NCBI GenBank assembly: GCA_030679145.1
Contig: JAUXTU010000109.1
Span: 1-53,102, forward strand
Origin: Bacteroidota bacterium
GTDB taxonomy: Bacteria > Bacteroidota > Ignavibacteria > UBA10030 > UBA8401
Direction: 5' to 3'
DNA: 53,102 nt
Part shown: one piece after another, positions 14,714 through 23,252 of the stretch
How positions within the stretch are numbered: the stretch's first letter is position 1
Layout of the letters: each line of letters begins with the position of its first letter
Notes under the pieces: generated by a model
The model's database searches: none
Seen by the model: only the letters and a program-made list of their open reading frames with translations
Told to the model about the DNA's origin: nothing
Translations under genes and position numbers: made by a program

Positions 14714-16000
14714 TTATTTTAGCAACATCATTTTCTTTGTCTGGACAAAATTTTCGGTACGTAGTTGATAAAAATACATACCGCTTGGTAGATCGAAAAC
14801 ATTGACTGAAACAGAATGCTCGCCTCCATTCTGTAGTTCATTAAACACTATTCTTACTACCCTGCCAAGCATATCGAATATTCGAAGAGTTGCTAATGAT
14901 GACGTAGGGAGTGAATATGAAATTGTTGTCGACGGATTAAACGGATTGGGATAATTTTGTTCAAGGGAATAGTTGGATGGTATATCATAGAAAGTATCAA
15001 TATTCATATCCATAGTTAAATTTGATAAAGTTGTTTTCCAAAGCCCATTTAAATCTGTGCCCACAAATATTAAAGAGTCAATACAATAAATTGACGTAAC
15101 TGGTTTTGTGAGATTAAACGAAATATCCTTCCAGATTTGATTACCTTTTGTTTTAACCCATAAATAGGGATTTCCTGTTGAAAATAAATAATTCTTGTAA
15201 CTATATAAAACCCAACCAGAGAGATTTCCGTTGTCTTCGATCCAAGTTTTTCCTTCATCCGAACTTTTCATAATCCAAAAACCATTTGAATATATATACA
15301 AGAACCCATCAAAATATTCTATGGAATATACATCGGTAGATATTGTTGAGCCATTATAAGTATAAATCCAATTCTGAAGAACTTTTGTCCATGATTCACC
15401 CATATCTGTAGATACAAATAGACCCCCTTTAAGTTGAAATGATGCATCAACTCCAGCATAGATTTTTTCACCTACAGAATAGATTTTTCTTACAGTAAAT
15501 GGATCCCCATTGTAATTTAATGGCAATCCTTTGCTCTTAAGATCCCAATAGTGACCATAGTCTTTTGATTGATATACCCCTTTATCTGTTGAAACAAATA
15601 AGAGACTATCAAGTTGCAGAAAACTATAAATATTACCACCATTAATTACGTTGTCACTTTCATTCCAAGTTTCTCCATCATTTATTGTTTTATAAATACC
15701 TGCAGCTGTTCCAGCAAAAATAGTATCCCCAACAACATATAATGACAAAACAGGCAAACTTAAATTAGACCCAACAAACTTAATACTTCTATCTTGCCAC
15801 GTTTGCCCAAAATCTGAAGATCTATAAATTCCAAATGGATGCCTACAACCAACAAATAAGTAATTTTTAAATTGAATTATTGATGACACATAATTAGTAT
15901 CTGGCAAACCATTATTTACTTTCTCCCAATGTTTTTGCTGTGATTCAGAAAGTAGGTTTAAAATAATGAGTAATACTATTATTAAAGATAATCGTTTCAT
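14714..16000 (-). CDS. T9SS-secreted Asp-box (BNR/sortilin-like) beta-propeller protein
   Basis: A signal peptide (residues 1-20) is followed by repeats carrying at least five Asp-box motifs of the form S/T-x-D-x-G-x-x-W: SSDFGQTW, TINDGETW, SKDYGHYW, STDMGESW and SSDEGKTW. This spacing indicates a six- or seven-bladed propeller of the BNR/VPS10 type. The C-terminal ~80 residues are a type IX secretion sorting domain (NYSLEQNYPNPFNPSTTISY, LRIFDMLGRVV, SGMYFYQL, KKMMLLK). Such proteins are exported to the cell surface, but the ligand is unknown. I do not see the RIP/sialidase catalytic signature, so an enzyme call is not supported. The gene lies alone between the intact and broken tRNA-Arg(TCG) copies, which suggests it is an inserted cargo gene. 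Confidence 0.85.
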   Translation of the reverse strand: MKRLSLIIVLLIILNLLSESQQKHWEKVNNGLPDTNYVSSIIQFKNYLFVGCRHPFGIYRSSDFGQTWQDRSIKFVGSNLSLPVLSLYVVGDTIFAGTAAGIYKTINDGETWNESDNVINGGNIYSFLQLDSLLFVSTDKGVYQSKDYGHYWDLKSKGLPLNYNGDPFTVRKIYSVGEKIYAGVDASFQLKGGLFVSTDMGESWTKVLQNWIYTYNGSTISTDVYSIEYFDGFLYIYSNGFWIMKSSDEGKTWIEDNGNLSGWVLYSYKNYLFSTGNPYLWVKTKGNQIWKDISFNLTKPVTSIYCIDSLIFVGTDLNGLWKTTLSNLTMDMNIDTFYDIPSNYSLEQNYPNPFNPSTTISYSLPTSSLATLRIFDMLGRVVRIVFNELQNGGEHSVSVNVFDLPSGMYFYQLRTENFVQTKKMMLLK

Positions 16001-16244
16001 TTTTCGACCAATTATTTTATACCAATTGAGCCAATATAATTTATACTTGAATACTTTTTTTAAAGTATCATTATTTTATACTTACATCAAACTAATAAGG
16101 ATTATATTTTATGCGCTTTAAGATGAGATTGTCCTATTTTAAAGAATTTCTGAATGGCGGATGTATTTAAAAGTTCAATTTTTGTCTTTCGATACTTGAG
16201 TATGGGGGCGGTAAGTAGTTGTATTGGGGCTACATTTCAGTTAC

Positions 16245-16265
16245 AAAAAATCGCCTTTCGGCGAT
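16245..16265 (-). terminator. Intrinsic terminator after tRNA-Arg(TCG)
   Basis: On the minus strand ATCGCC, GAAA and GGCGAT form a compact tetraloop hairpin followed by six Ts. It lies about 18 bases after the 3' end of tRNA-Arg(TCG) and ends that transcript before the Asp-box protein gene. The remainder of 16001-16244 is AT-rich and shows no gene. Confidence 0.85.
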
Positions 16266-16282
16266 AATTTGTGAAAACTCAG

Positions 16283-16356
16283 TACACCCGGAGGGATTCG
16301 AACCCCCAACCCTCAGATTCGAAGTCTGATGCTCTATCCAGTTGAGCTACGGATGC
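16283..16356 (-). tRNA. tRNA-Arg (anticodon TCG)
   Basis: The cloverleaf has acceptor GCATCCG with CGGGTGT, D-stem GCTC/GAGC, anticodon stem TCAGA/TCTGA with loop CTTCGAA, and T-loop TTCGAAT. The anticodon is TCG, reading CGN arginine codons. The length is 74 bases and no CCA is encoded. It is the intact partner of the fragment at 14433-14523. Confidence 0.95.
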
Positions 16357-16405
16357 AAGTGTTGCTCAAATATACAAAATCTTTTCACCGAGCCAAAATA
16401 AAAAA

Positions 16406-18151
16406 TCATTCTACCGTAAATATTTTGCTCTTCGGACCAATTCCCTTCTCATTGAACGCTTCAATTTGAAAATAGTAGGTCTTCTGTTTATCCATTGCGC
16501 GAAAATAATATTCATTCGATCCATAGATCATAATATTGGTATACATTTTTTTCGGGTTGATACCGGAATAGACCGTATAGCCAACTGCGTCATCGGATTG
16601 CTGCCATTTTAACCAGGCATTTCTCCGTTCACTCTCACCACGCAGAACAATAAAATTTTTAACGGAATCTGGAACATTCCCTTTTTCTTTTCCAAATATT
16701 CTAAAGCCACTTAATGCAAACTTTCCGGTCGGCATATGAACATTTTCAATTTTTAGAAAACGCGCTTGAACCGGATTTTTCAATTCCACATAATCATGAG
16801 GAATGTCCTTCCTGTTGGCTCGCTTGTCAATAAGGATATTCCATTTTTTTCCATCAAGTGATCCGTAAACGATGTATTGATGAAAAATATTAGACTGTTT
16901 TCCCATAAATTCAGCATTTTGATCTGCATAATTTATTTGAATTGCGTTAACCGAACATTCTGCACCAAGGTCACTTTGAAACCATTCACCTTTATTTCCC
17001 GTTGCGGCGCTCCAATATGTTTTGATATTTTCATCAACAGCATAGTTGGATTCGTAGCCCCCAAGAGTTGAAGAGACTGTAACAGGTTTATTATAATTCA
17101 ACAACATCCACCCAGTGAAAAGAGATTGTGAGTTTTCGATTTTGGTATCGGGATAATAATACGGGTAGTCTCCATAGGCAGTGTTGCAGAACAGAACGCT
17201 GTCTTGATCAAATCCTGCAGGCCAATAACCAAGTCGTCGTTCAAAATTATTTTTTACAGAAATCGGTACAGTTCCAACATGCCACCAATTACCAAATTTA
17301 TCTTGAAATGTTGATCCATGACCAACACCACGAATAAATCCACCTGGCTTATATGCGAATGGATTATGACTTTGATAGGTGAATGGACCAAGCGGAGAAT
17401 CACCGGTATATACTCCATCGCCGTATCCGCTGAATTCAGTTCCGGGCGCGGCATATTGCAAATAATACTTTCCATTCTGTTTATTCATCCACGCCCCTTC
17501 GATGAATGGATTGAGAAAAGTGTTGTCGGAATGTTCACCAAATCGTTCCCATCCGTGTTCATCGGAATGCAAACTGATCAACACTCTCTTTTCACCGATT
17601 GGCTGGAATGTTTTACGGTCGATCTCCTGCCCCCAGATCGGCAGATCATTGCTCGAGCCAAAATAAATATACAGCCGTTGATCATCATCAACAAAAAACG
17701 CTGGATCCCATGCTCCCACTTGAAAAGAATCGACCGCTTCGTTCCATTCATCTTTTGTTGGATTTGTACTCATCCACAGTGGAAAATTTTTAGTATAGGT
17801 CGACCCAATCAACAGCAGCGTATCACCGAGTGCGACGGCAGCCGGAGCGCACAAATCATCATACACTTTATGATACGGTTTCAGAAAGACACGTGGAATA
17901 AAATTCCACTGCTTCATGTCATCGCTCCACCAATATCCGTATTGATTTGTGGAGAAGAGAAAATATTTTCCTTTGAATAAGACAATCACAGGATCAGCAG
18001 TTGCGCGATGTTTTCCCTCGTCAGTAAAATTAGGAATTGCACCATACCCATAATCGAGATTCATTGGATTGCAATATGTACGCTGTTGAGAAATACTAAA
18101 CGAACATAAAACAACCGCCAATATTACTATTTTGACTATAAAGTTTTTCAT
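16406..18151 (-). CDS. GH43-like glycosidase with discoidin and FN3 domains
   Basis: After a signal peptide (residues 1-21) comes a five-bladed propeller of GH43 type. D53 in RATADPVIV is the likely base, D149 in WDPAFFVDD the pKa modulator and E218 in PFIEGAWM the general acid. From about residue 350 there is an F5/8-type (discoidin, CBM32-like) domain with VSSTLGGYESNYAVDENIKTYW and ARFLKIENVHMP, and the last ~90 residues form an FN3 domain. No T9SS sorting domain is present, so it is probably periplasmic. It is the last gene of the glycan locus and follows a repeat element. GH43 enzymes commonly act on arabino- or xylo- and galactan-type links; I cannot read the substrate from sequence. 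Confidence 0.85.
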   Translation of the reverse strand: MKNFIVKIVILAVVLCSFSISQQRTYCNPMNLDYGYGAIPNFTDEGKHRATADPVIVLFKGKYFLFSTNQYGYWWSDDMKQWNFIPRVFLKPYHKVYDDLCAPAAVALGDTLLLIGSTYTKNFPLWMSTNPTKDEWNEAVDSFQVGAWDPAFFVDDDQRLYIYFGSSNDLPIWGQEIDRKTFQPIGEKRVLISLHSDEHGWERFGEHSDNTFLNPFIEGAWMNKQNGKYYLQYAAPGTEFSGYGDGVYTGDSPLGPFTYQSHNPFAYKPGGFIRGVGHGSTFQDKFGNWWHVGTVPISVKNNFERRLGYWPAGFDQDSVLFCNTAYGDYPYYYPDTKIENSQSLFTGWMLLNYNKPVTVSSTLGGYESNYAVDENIKTYWSAATGNKGEWFQSDLGAECSVNAIQINYADQNAEFMGKQSNIFHQYIVYGSLDGKKWNILIDKRANRKDIPHDYVELKNPVQARFLKIENVHMPTGKFALSGFRIFGKEKGNVPDSVKNFIVLRGESERRNAWLKWQQSDDAVGYTVYSGINPKKMYTNIMIYGSNEYYFRAMDKQKTYYFQIEAFNEKGIGPKSKIFTVE

Positions 18152-18183
18152 ATAAATTAATTGTCCTTGGAAAATAATATTAG

Positions 18184-18323
18184 AAGATGTCTCAAAAAAT
18201 GGATTTTGTTGTCATTCCGAACGAAGTGAGGAATCCCGTTTTATTTTAAGCATAAAATAAGATTTCTCTCCCGCTAAAGCGGGATCGAAATGACAATGGT
18301 TGGGTATTTTTGAGACTATCTCT
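18184..18323. repeat. MITE-like nested palindromic element
   Basis: Terminal inverted repeats (GTCTCAAAAAAT near 18189-18200 and ATTTTTGAGAC near 18306-18315) bound about 140 bases. Inside, TTGTCATTCCGAACGAAG and its partner CGAAATGACAA form a second palindrome, and GCTAAAGC is an inner loop stem. The GTCATTCCGAACGAAGTGAG word is a familiar dispersed intergenic repeat in this group as I recall it. It has no coding capacity and separates the GH43 gene from the discoidin enzyme gene. Confidence 0.7.
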
Positions 18324-18328
18324 ATATT

Positions 18329-21300
18329 TTAATATACCATCTCAATTGTTGCAGGCACAGTATCAACAACGATGTAACCATTCTTGGATTGAACTTCAAT
18401 ACCGTTGACAGCTGCTTTTTTCAACGGCGAAGAGGTCAATGACACCGGGATCAAGATCGGATTTTTTCTAGCATCAATAGTTCCCGCAATATTTAACTGT
18501 GTTACTCCTTTTGGTAAATCAGAAATACTATACGATAATATTCCATAATGCGTGGGAAGATTTTTTACTGAAAGCCCTTCTTCTACCCACTCATCTTTCA
18601 ATCCGGCACCAAGCACAATTGAATGTTCATCATCTATCTCATAGACAAACATTGCACGAATGGCATTGATATAATCGGAACCGACCCACGTGTGGGGCAT
18701 ATCGCCAATGAAACGTTGTGTGCGGTAACCATTTGCAACAACTTCTGCCCAGTGATTCCACTCTTGCGGACGTTGATCGAGCATAAAATATTCGAGAGCA
18801 TAATGTGCGCGTGCTTTTTGTCCTAAATAGATGAATGTTCCAACATTCCGAATTTCGTATGGTGTGTAAGTATCCCACGATATTTTATTTTCTGCTCTCT
18901 GAACAAACCAATCAAAATATTTATCGAATGTATTATTAAATGCCGGTTGAGGCACAAATTTCATCTCTCCATTTGGGAAAAGTGCAATTGAAGTTGACGT
19001 TGCGTCAAAATCTCCCTTTTCAACACAGCCCGGAATGTAACTGATATTTTTATTCTTCATTGCAAGGGCAATTGATTTGTACAGATCAATACGGAAAGCG
19101 TTTGCTAGACTATCATATTCATGCGTTTCCTTTTGTCTGCCAAGTATTGCAGCTGCTGAAGCGGCATCTTTCAGTCCTTTTAACACAAAGAAATTGTCCC
19201 AATATGAATGCATCGCCTTGTCGGAATATCCTTCGTGACTGATCGATTCTGTTACTAATCCATAAAATGCTCTTTTCTCATCATTGCCGTCACGATACTC
19301 AGGGGTCATTCGTTGCGCTCGGAGCGATTGAATGAAGTTTACAGCCGTAACGATGTTATTCCATCGCGCCCGCAGGAATATTGTGTCGTTCGTGAACCGG
19401 AAGTATTCCATACATGCAAAGATCAATTCCCCATGACTGTCATGTTCCGGCACCGGATCGGGTCCGCGAGTATCAACAACGCACGGAACAGCACCACTTT
19501 CATATTGGTATGAAGAATACCACTCCAAATATTTTTTCGGCTCTTCGATAATTCCTAGTTTGAGCAATGCATCGGAAGTCATCGAACCATCACGAATCCA
19601 CGAACGTTCGTACGAACGAGAGCCGGGCTGAAATCCGAATCTGTCTTTATTGATAAGGATATATCCAAGATTTGAACGCATTATATCAATATATTTTTGT
19701 GCTTCCGCAGGGACAGAAAATTGAACAGTATTCAATCTGTCCTTCCAAAATGTTTTCACATCTGAAAATGCTTTTGCAAACTCTTCAACAGATGGATTTT
19801 TCTCTTTCCAATGGTTTCCTTCCGGCGTAAACGGGACGGCAGCGATAACAACAAGAGAATCTCCCGATTTCAATTCAAATGCATATTGAAATGCCCCGGA
19901 TGTCATTCCATTTTTATTTGTTGCTGAAGTACTTATAGGAAGTTCGCCCCGACTGATAAATTCTGTAATATCTCCCTCATCAATTGTTGTTGCACCAAAA
20001 GCCGTTGGTGAATCAGAGACATATACTGTTTTATCTCCAACCTGTGCTTTATTTTTTTCAAATGAAATTGATTCCGTTTTTGCAAACCCGCCATCGTAAT
20101 TCAGCCATTGCGATGTTGGATTTACCTGAAACGGACGGATGGCAAGATAGAACGAACCTTTTTGAACTGATGCGGAAATATTTTTGACAACATATCGTGC
20201 AAATATTGCAGAACGCTCAGCCTCTCCGTTTGCCAACAATGTTACATCCATTTGGATATTTTCATACAATCGCTTCACCGTCGGAATAGGAAGATAATTC
20301 TCTTCCAACGATTGTTCCGTTTTTGCATTCGCCCAGGTCAAACATTGTTTCCCATTATCCAGAGTGATGAATGGTTCAATTGAAAATCGCTGCCGGTCAA
20401 CTTCAAAAACTCCATCTTCATTAAATAACGCTTCTCTTGTATCCGATGGAACGCCAACAACCGTCCAATACGGCTGCTGCATTAAGAAATATCGTGGATA
20501 AAATCCAATCGGTTTAATTTTTGCAATACGTTCGAAGAATTGATTGGGTGTGGAAAGTGAATCGCTCGAAGCTAATGTAATCTCTTCTAGTTTATAAGGA
20601 ATATTCGAATCGTTGCCGCTAAGTTGGATTTTTACATATCGAGCTTCGGATTCAGGAACAAAATGAATAACAGTTCCGGAAATTCCGCCCTTAACAGAAT
20701 ATAAAACCTCATAGTTCTTTTTGTCGTAAGAGGTAAGAATATCATAGTTTAATCCAGTTAAGGATTTATCCCATGATAATTCTATTGCACCAAATTCTTT
20801 TTCATACTTCAGATCAAGTTCGATCCATTCTTTTTTCCCGGTTTTCGAAATCCATGAACCTTTCTTTGCTGCAAGAATATTCTCAGGTTTTCCTTTTGCA
20901 ATTGAAGACGATGCTGAAACAATCGGTTGCGGGATCTGCTTTGGCGGCATAGGAACTGTCGTTAATGTCACATCATCGATCCAAACGCTGCCGCGTCCGC
21001 CGGTTCCAGCTGTAACAATAATTTCTAATCGGTTGAATTTTTCCGGATGCGAAGCGGGTTTTGTTCCCCACGCAAATCCAAGATGGCGCTTTTTAATGAC
21101 GATCTTTTTCCAATCCGTTGGATAGGTATAATTCTTGTTGTTTACCCACCAAATATTTTCCCCCGCACTGTCACTGCTTACTTTAATTTCAAAATTGTTG
21201 ACCGGAACTGTCGCCTTCATCATAAATGAAATTTCGTAACTTTCCGGCAGCGATGATTGAAAATTCCTTACCACTCCTCCATATCCCGATCCTTTGGGAA

Positions 21301-21490
21301 AATTAACATCAAAGCGAAGCCCGTTACCTGAAAAACCTGCATCGCTTTGCTGGGCAACTGTTACTCCGATTGATTGGAATGGAGTCCACGCTGATACATT
21401 CTCGCAATTATCCAGCAGTACAGATTGCCGTGACGTTTGAGAGTATGAGAAGGAGAGGAATAGCAGTGACAACGAGAGAAATATTTTCAT
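18329..21490 (-). CDS. Large discoidin-domain (alpha/alpha)6-barrel glycosidase-like protein
   Basis: From the chosen start the protein has 1053 residues. It has a signal peptide (KIFLSLSLLFLSFSYSQ), a carbohydrate-binding jelly-roll domain (about 20-175), an F5/8 discoidin domain (about 190-310), a beta-sandwich and then an (alpha/alpha)6-type catalytic barrel (about 590-960). Barrel features are FQPGSRSYERSWIRDGSM, VPEHDSHGELIFACMEY, SYWDNFFVLKGL and EWNHWAEV, which resemble GH15/GH63/GH94-like clans. I cannot assign a CAZy family. The start at 21490 has GGAG eight bases upstream and gives the signal peptide directly. A longer frame from 21529 would overlap the permease stop as ATGA but places 13 odd residues before the signal. 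It follows the ABC permease genes. Confidence 0.8.
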   Translation of the reverse strand: MKIFLSLSLLFLSFSYSQTSRQSVLLDNCENVSAWTPFQSIGVTVAQQSDAGFSGNGLRFDVNFPKGSGYGGVVRNFQSSLPESYEISFMMKATVPVNNFEIKVSSDSAGENIWWVNNKNYTYPTDWKKIVIKKRHLGFAWGTKPASHPEKFNRLEIIVTAGTGGRGSVWIDDVTLTTVPMPPKQIPQPIVSASSSIAKGKPENILAAKKGSWISKTGKKEWIELDLKYEKEFGAIELSWDKSLTGLNYDILTSYDKKNYEVLYSVKGGISGTVIHFVPESEARYVKIQLSGNDSNIPYKLEEITLASSDSLSTPNQFFERIAKIKPIGFYPRYFLMQQPYWTVVGVPSDTREALFNEDGVFEVDRQRFSIEPFITLDNGKQCLTWANAKTEQSLEENYLPIPTVKRLYENIQMDVTLLANGEAERSAIFARYVVKNISASVQKGSFYLAIRPFQVNPTSQWLNYDGGFAKTESISFEKNKAQVGDKTVYVSDSPTAFGATTIDEGDITEFISRGELPISTSATNKNGMTSGAFQYAFELKSGDSLVVIAAVPFTPEGNHWKEKNPSVEEFAKAFSDVKTFWKDRLNTVQFSVPAEAQKYIDIMRSNLGYILINKDRFGFQPGSRSYERSWIRDGSMTSDALLKLGIIEEPKKYLEWYSSYQYESGAVPCVVDTRGPDPVPEHDSHGELIFACMEYFRFTNDTIFLRARWNNIVTAVNFIQSLRAQRMTPEYRDGNDEKRAFYGLVTESISHEGYSDKAMHSYWDNFFVLKGLKDAASAAAILGRQKETHEYDSLANAFRIDLYKSIALAMKNKNISYIPGCVEKGDFDATSTSIALFPNGEMKFVPQPAFNNTFDKYFDWFVQRAENKISWDTYTPYEIRNVGTFIYLGQKARAHYALEYFMLDQRPQEWNHWAEVVANGYRTQRFIGDMPHTWVGSDYINAIRAMFVYEIDDEHSIVLGAGLKDEWVEEGLSVKNLPTHYGILSYSISDLPKGVTQLNIAGTIDARKNPILIPVSLTSSPLKKAAVNGIEVQSKNGYIVVDTVPATIEMVY

Positions 21491-21525
21491 TATAAACTCC
21501 GGAAGGATTGAACAGAATTTTATGA

Positions 21526-22347
21526 TCACTCTTTCACGCCGCCGACCATAATACCACGAACGTAATGACGCTGAAAGACAAGGAATAGAATCAACACAGG
21601 AATGATCGTGATAACAGAACCCGCCATCATCAATTCAAGATCGAGGAGGTGTTCACCGCGCAAATTTGCAATGGCAACAGGAAGCGTATAGTTAGCATTA
21701 TCAGACATAATGATTAACGGCCACATAAAATCATTCCATGTTCCCATAAACGTAAACAACGCCAATGTAAATAATATCGGTTTACATAAAGGAAGAATTA
21801 CAGAACCGTATACTTTGAAATCGCTTGCGCCGTCCATTCGTGCCGCTTCGATAAGACTATCCGGAATTGACATTGCAAATTGACGAATCAAAAAGATTCC
21901 AAAAATACTTGCAAGACCGGGAATGATTGCGCCAATGTATGTATTCACAAATCCCATGTTCTTCAACATTAAAAATAACGGGAGCATTGTTACCTGCGCC
22001 GGAACAATCATTCCGCCAAGAAGGAATCGAAATAAATTATCGCGTCCAGGAAAACGATATTTTGCAAATGCGAATCCAGCCATTGAGTTGAACAATAATG
22101 AGATCAACGTTACTGCGGACGCAATGATAAAACTATTGAGAAAATATTTCCCCATGTTCATTCGTTCAGTCAGTGCAAGATAATGTTCAAACGTTGGTCG
22201 TGACGGGATAAAATGCATAGGAACTGCGCTTGCTTCACCGGGAATCATGAATGACGCAGAAACCATCCACAAAACGGGAACAAGAGAAATGAATGCAAGG
22301 ATCATTAAACCTGCATTGAGGACAACGGATGACGTTCGATGATTCAT
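21526..22347 (-). CDS. Sugar ABC transporter permease (MalG/AraQ-like)
   Basis: The 273-residue membrane protein has six predicted helices and the permease EAA loop (EAARMDGASDFKVYGSVILP), which docks to the ATPase. The C-terminal end RHYVRGIMVGGVKE is typical of the MalG-side subunit of CUT1 importers (usual form FVRGLTAGAVKG). I place the start at 22347 because its ATG overlaps the TGA of the preceding permease gene (ATGA). The longer frame beginning at 22449 would lie within that gene. With its partner it should move an oligosaccharide across the inner membrane. Confidence 0.92.
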   Translation of the reverse strand: MNHRTSSVVLNAGLMILAFISLVPVLWMVSASFMIPGEASAVPMHFIPSRPTFEHYLALTERMNMGKYFLNSFIIASAVTLISLLFNSMAGFAFAKYRFPGRDNLFRFLLGGMIVPAQVTMLPLFLMLKNMGFVNTYIGAIIPGLASIFGIFLIRQFAMSIPDSLIEAARMDGASDFKVYGSVILPLCKPILFTLALFTFMGTWNDFMWPLIIMSDNANYTLPVAIANLRGEHLLDLELMMAGSVITIIPVLILFLVFQRHYVRGIMVGGVKE

Positions 22348-23252
22348 GATTGCATTCTCCGTTGAATTAGCATTTGTATGATTGAGAATACAAGGATCAC
22401 TGCAAACAATACAAATGCAATGGCCGCAGCGTAGCCCATATTCCACCAACGAAATCCTTGTTCATACATCATCAACACAATACTTGTTGTTGCATTCATC
22501 GGACCGCCTTCCGTCATAACATACGGCTCGGCAAATAATTGGAAGTATCCTATGATCGTTATCATCACAACAAATACTGAAGTTGGAGCCAACATTGGAA
22601 CCGTAATATCCATGAATTGTCTCCACCCACCCGCACCATCCATATGTGACGCTTCGTATAATTCTTCAGGAATATTTTGCAGACCGGCGATAAAGATGAG
22701 CATGTTGTAACCAAAACCCTTCCACACAGCCATTAAAATAATCGCAGGCATTGCAAGATCAGGATTGCCAAGCCAATCAATCGGAGCGATACCGAATAAA
22801 TATCCGAGCGCATAATTCAATAATCCATGTGCGGGATGAAAGAGATACCGCCAAACTATTGCAACCGCTACAAGACTTGTCACAACCGGAAGAAAATAAA
22901 CAGTTCTATAAAATGGTTTGAATTTTGCCAATTTTGAATTGACCATCAACGCCGCTCCGAGCGAAACAAACACTGATAGCGGTGCACCCACAATGACAAA
23001 ATAAAAAGTATTTTTCATAGCAACCCAGAACAACGGCGTTTCAAAAATACGGATGTAATTTTTGAAACCCATGAAGCGGACATTGTTCAAATTGCCAAGG
23101 GCATAAATATCAAAATCAGTGAAACTCATAACGAGTGCACTGAACACCGGAACAACAAAGAAAATTGCGATCGCTGCCATTGCTGGAGAAAGAAATAGCC
23201 AAGCTGCAGCCGTACGATTTTCGTGTTGTTGCTTATTGGATATTTTGCTCAT
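22344..23252 (-). CDS. Sugar ABC transporter permease (MalF/UgpA-like)
   Basis: The 302-residue protein has a cytoplasmic N-tail, six hydrophobic segments and the EAA loop YEASHMDGAGGWRQFMDITVP. The PYVMTEGGPMNATTSIVLMMYEQGF segment (read in two parts) is characteristic of the UgpA/MalF side of CUT1 importers. The start overlaps the binding-protein stop as ATGA and the stop overlaps the second permease, giving a tightly coupled trio. Confidence 0.92.
   Translation of the reverse strand: MSKISNKQQHENRTAAAWLFLSPAMAAIAIFFVVPVFSALVMSFTDFDIYALGNLNNVRFMGFKNYIRIFETPLFWVAMKNTFYFVIVGAPLSVFVSLGAALMVNSKLAKFKPFYRTVYFLPVVTSLVAVAIVWRYLFHPAHGLLNYALGYLFGIAPIDWLGNPDLAMPAIILMAVWKGFGYNMLIFIAGLQNIPEELYEASHMDGAGGWRQFMDITVPMLAPTSVFVVMITIIGYFQLFAEPYVMTEGGPMNATTSIVLMMYEQGFRWWNMGYAAAIAFVLFAVILVFSIIQMLIQRRMQS

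Noticed and set aside
14714-16000. Sialidase call for the Asp-box protein
   Set aside because: Asp boxes alone define the propeller; the FRIP motif and the catalytic Arg triad, Tyr and Glu are not recognisable.
17318-17980. A 220-codon plus-strand frame over the GH43 gene
   Set aside because: It lies wholly opposite a well-supported GH43 domain and shows no domain or codon pattern of its own.
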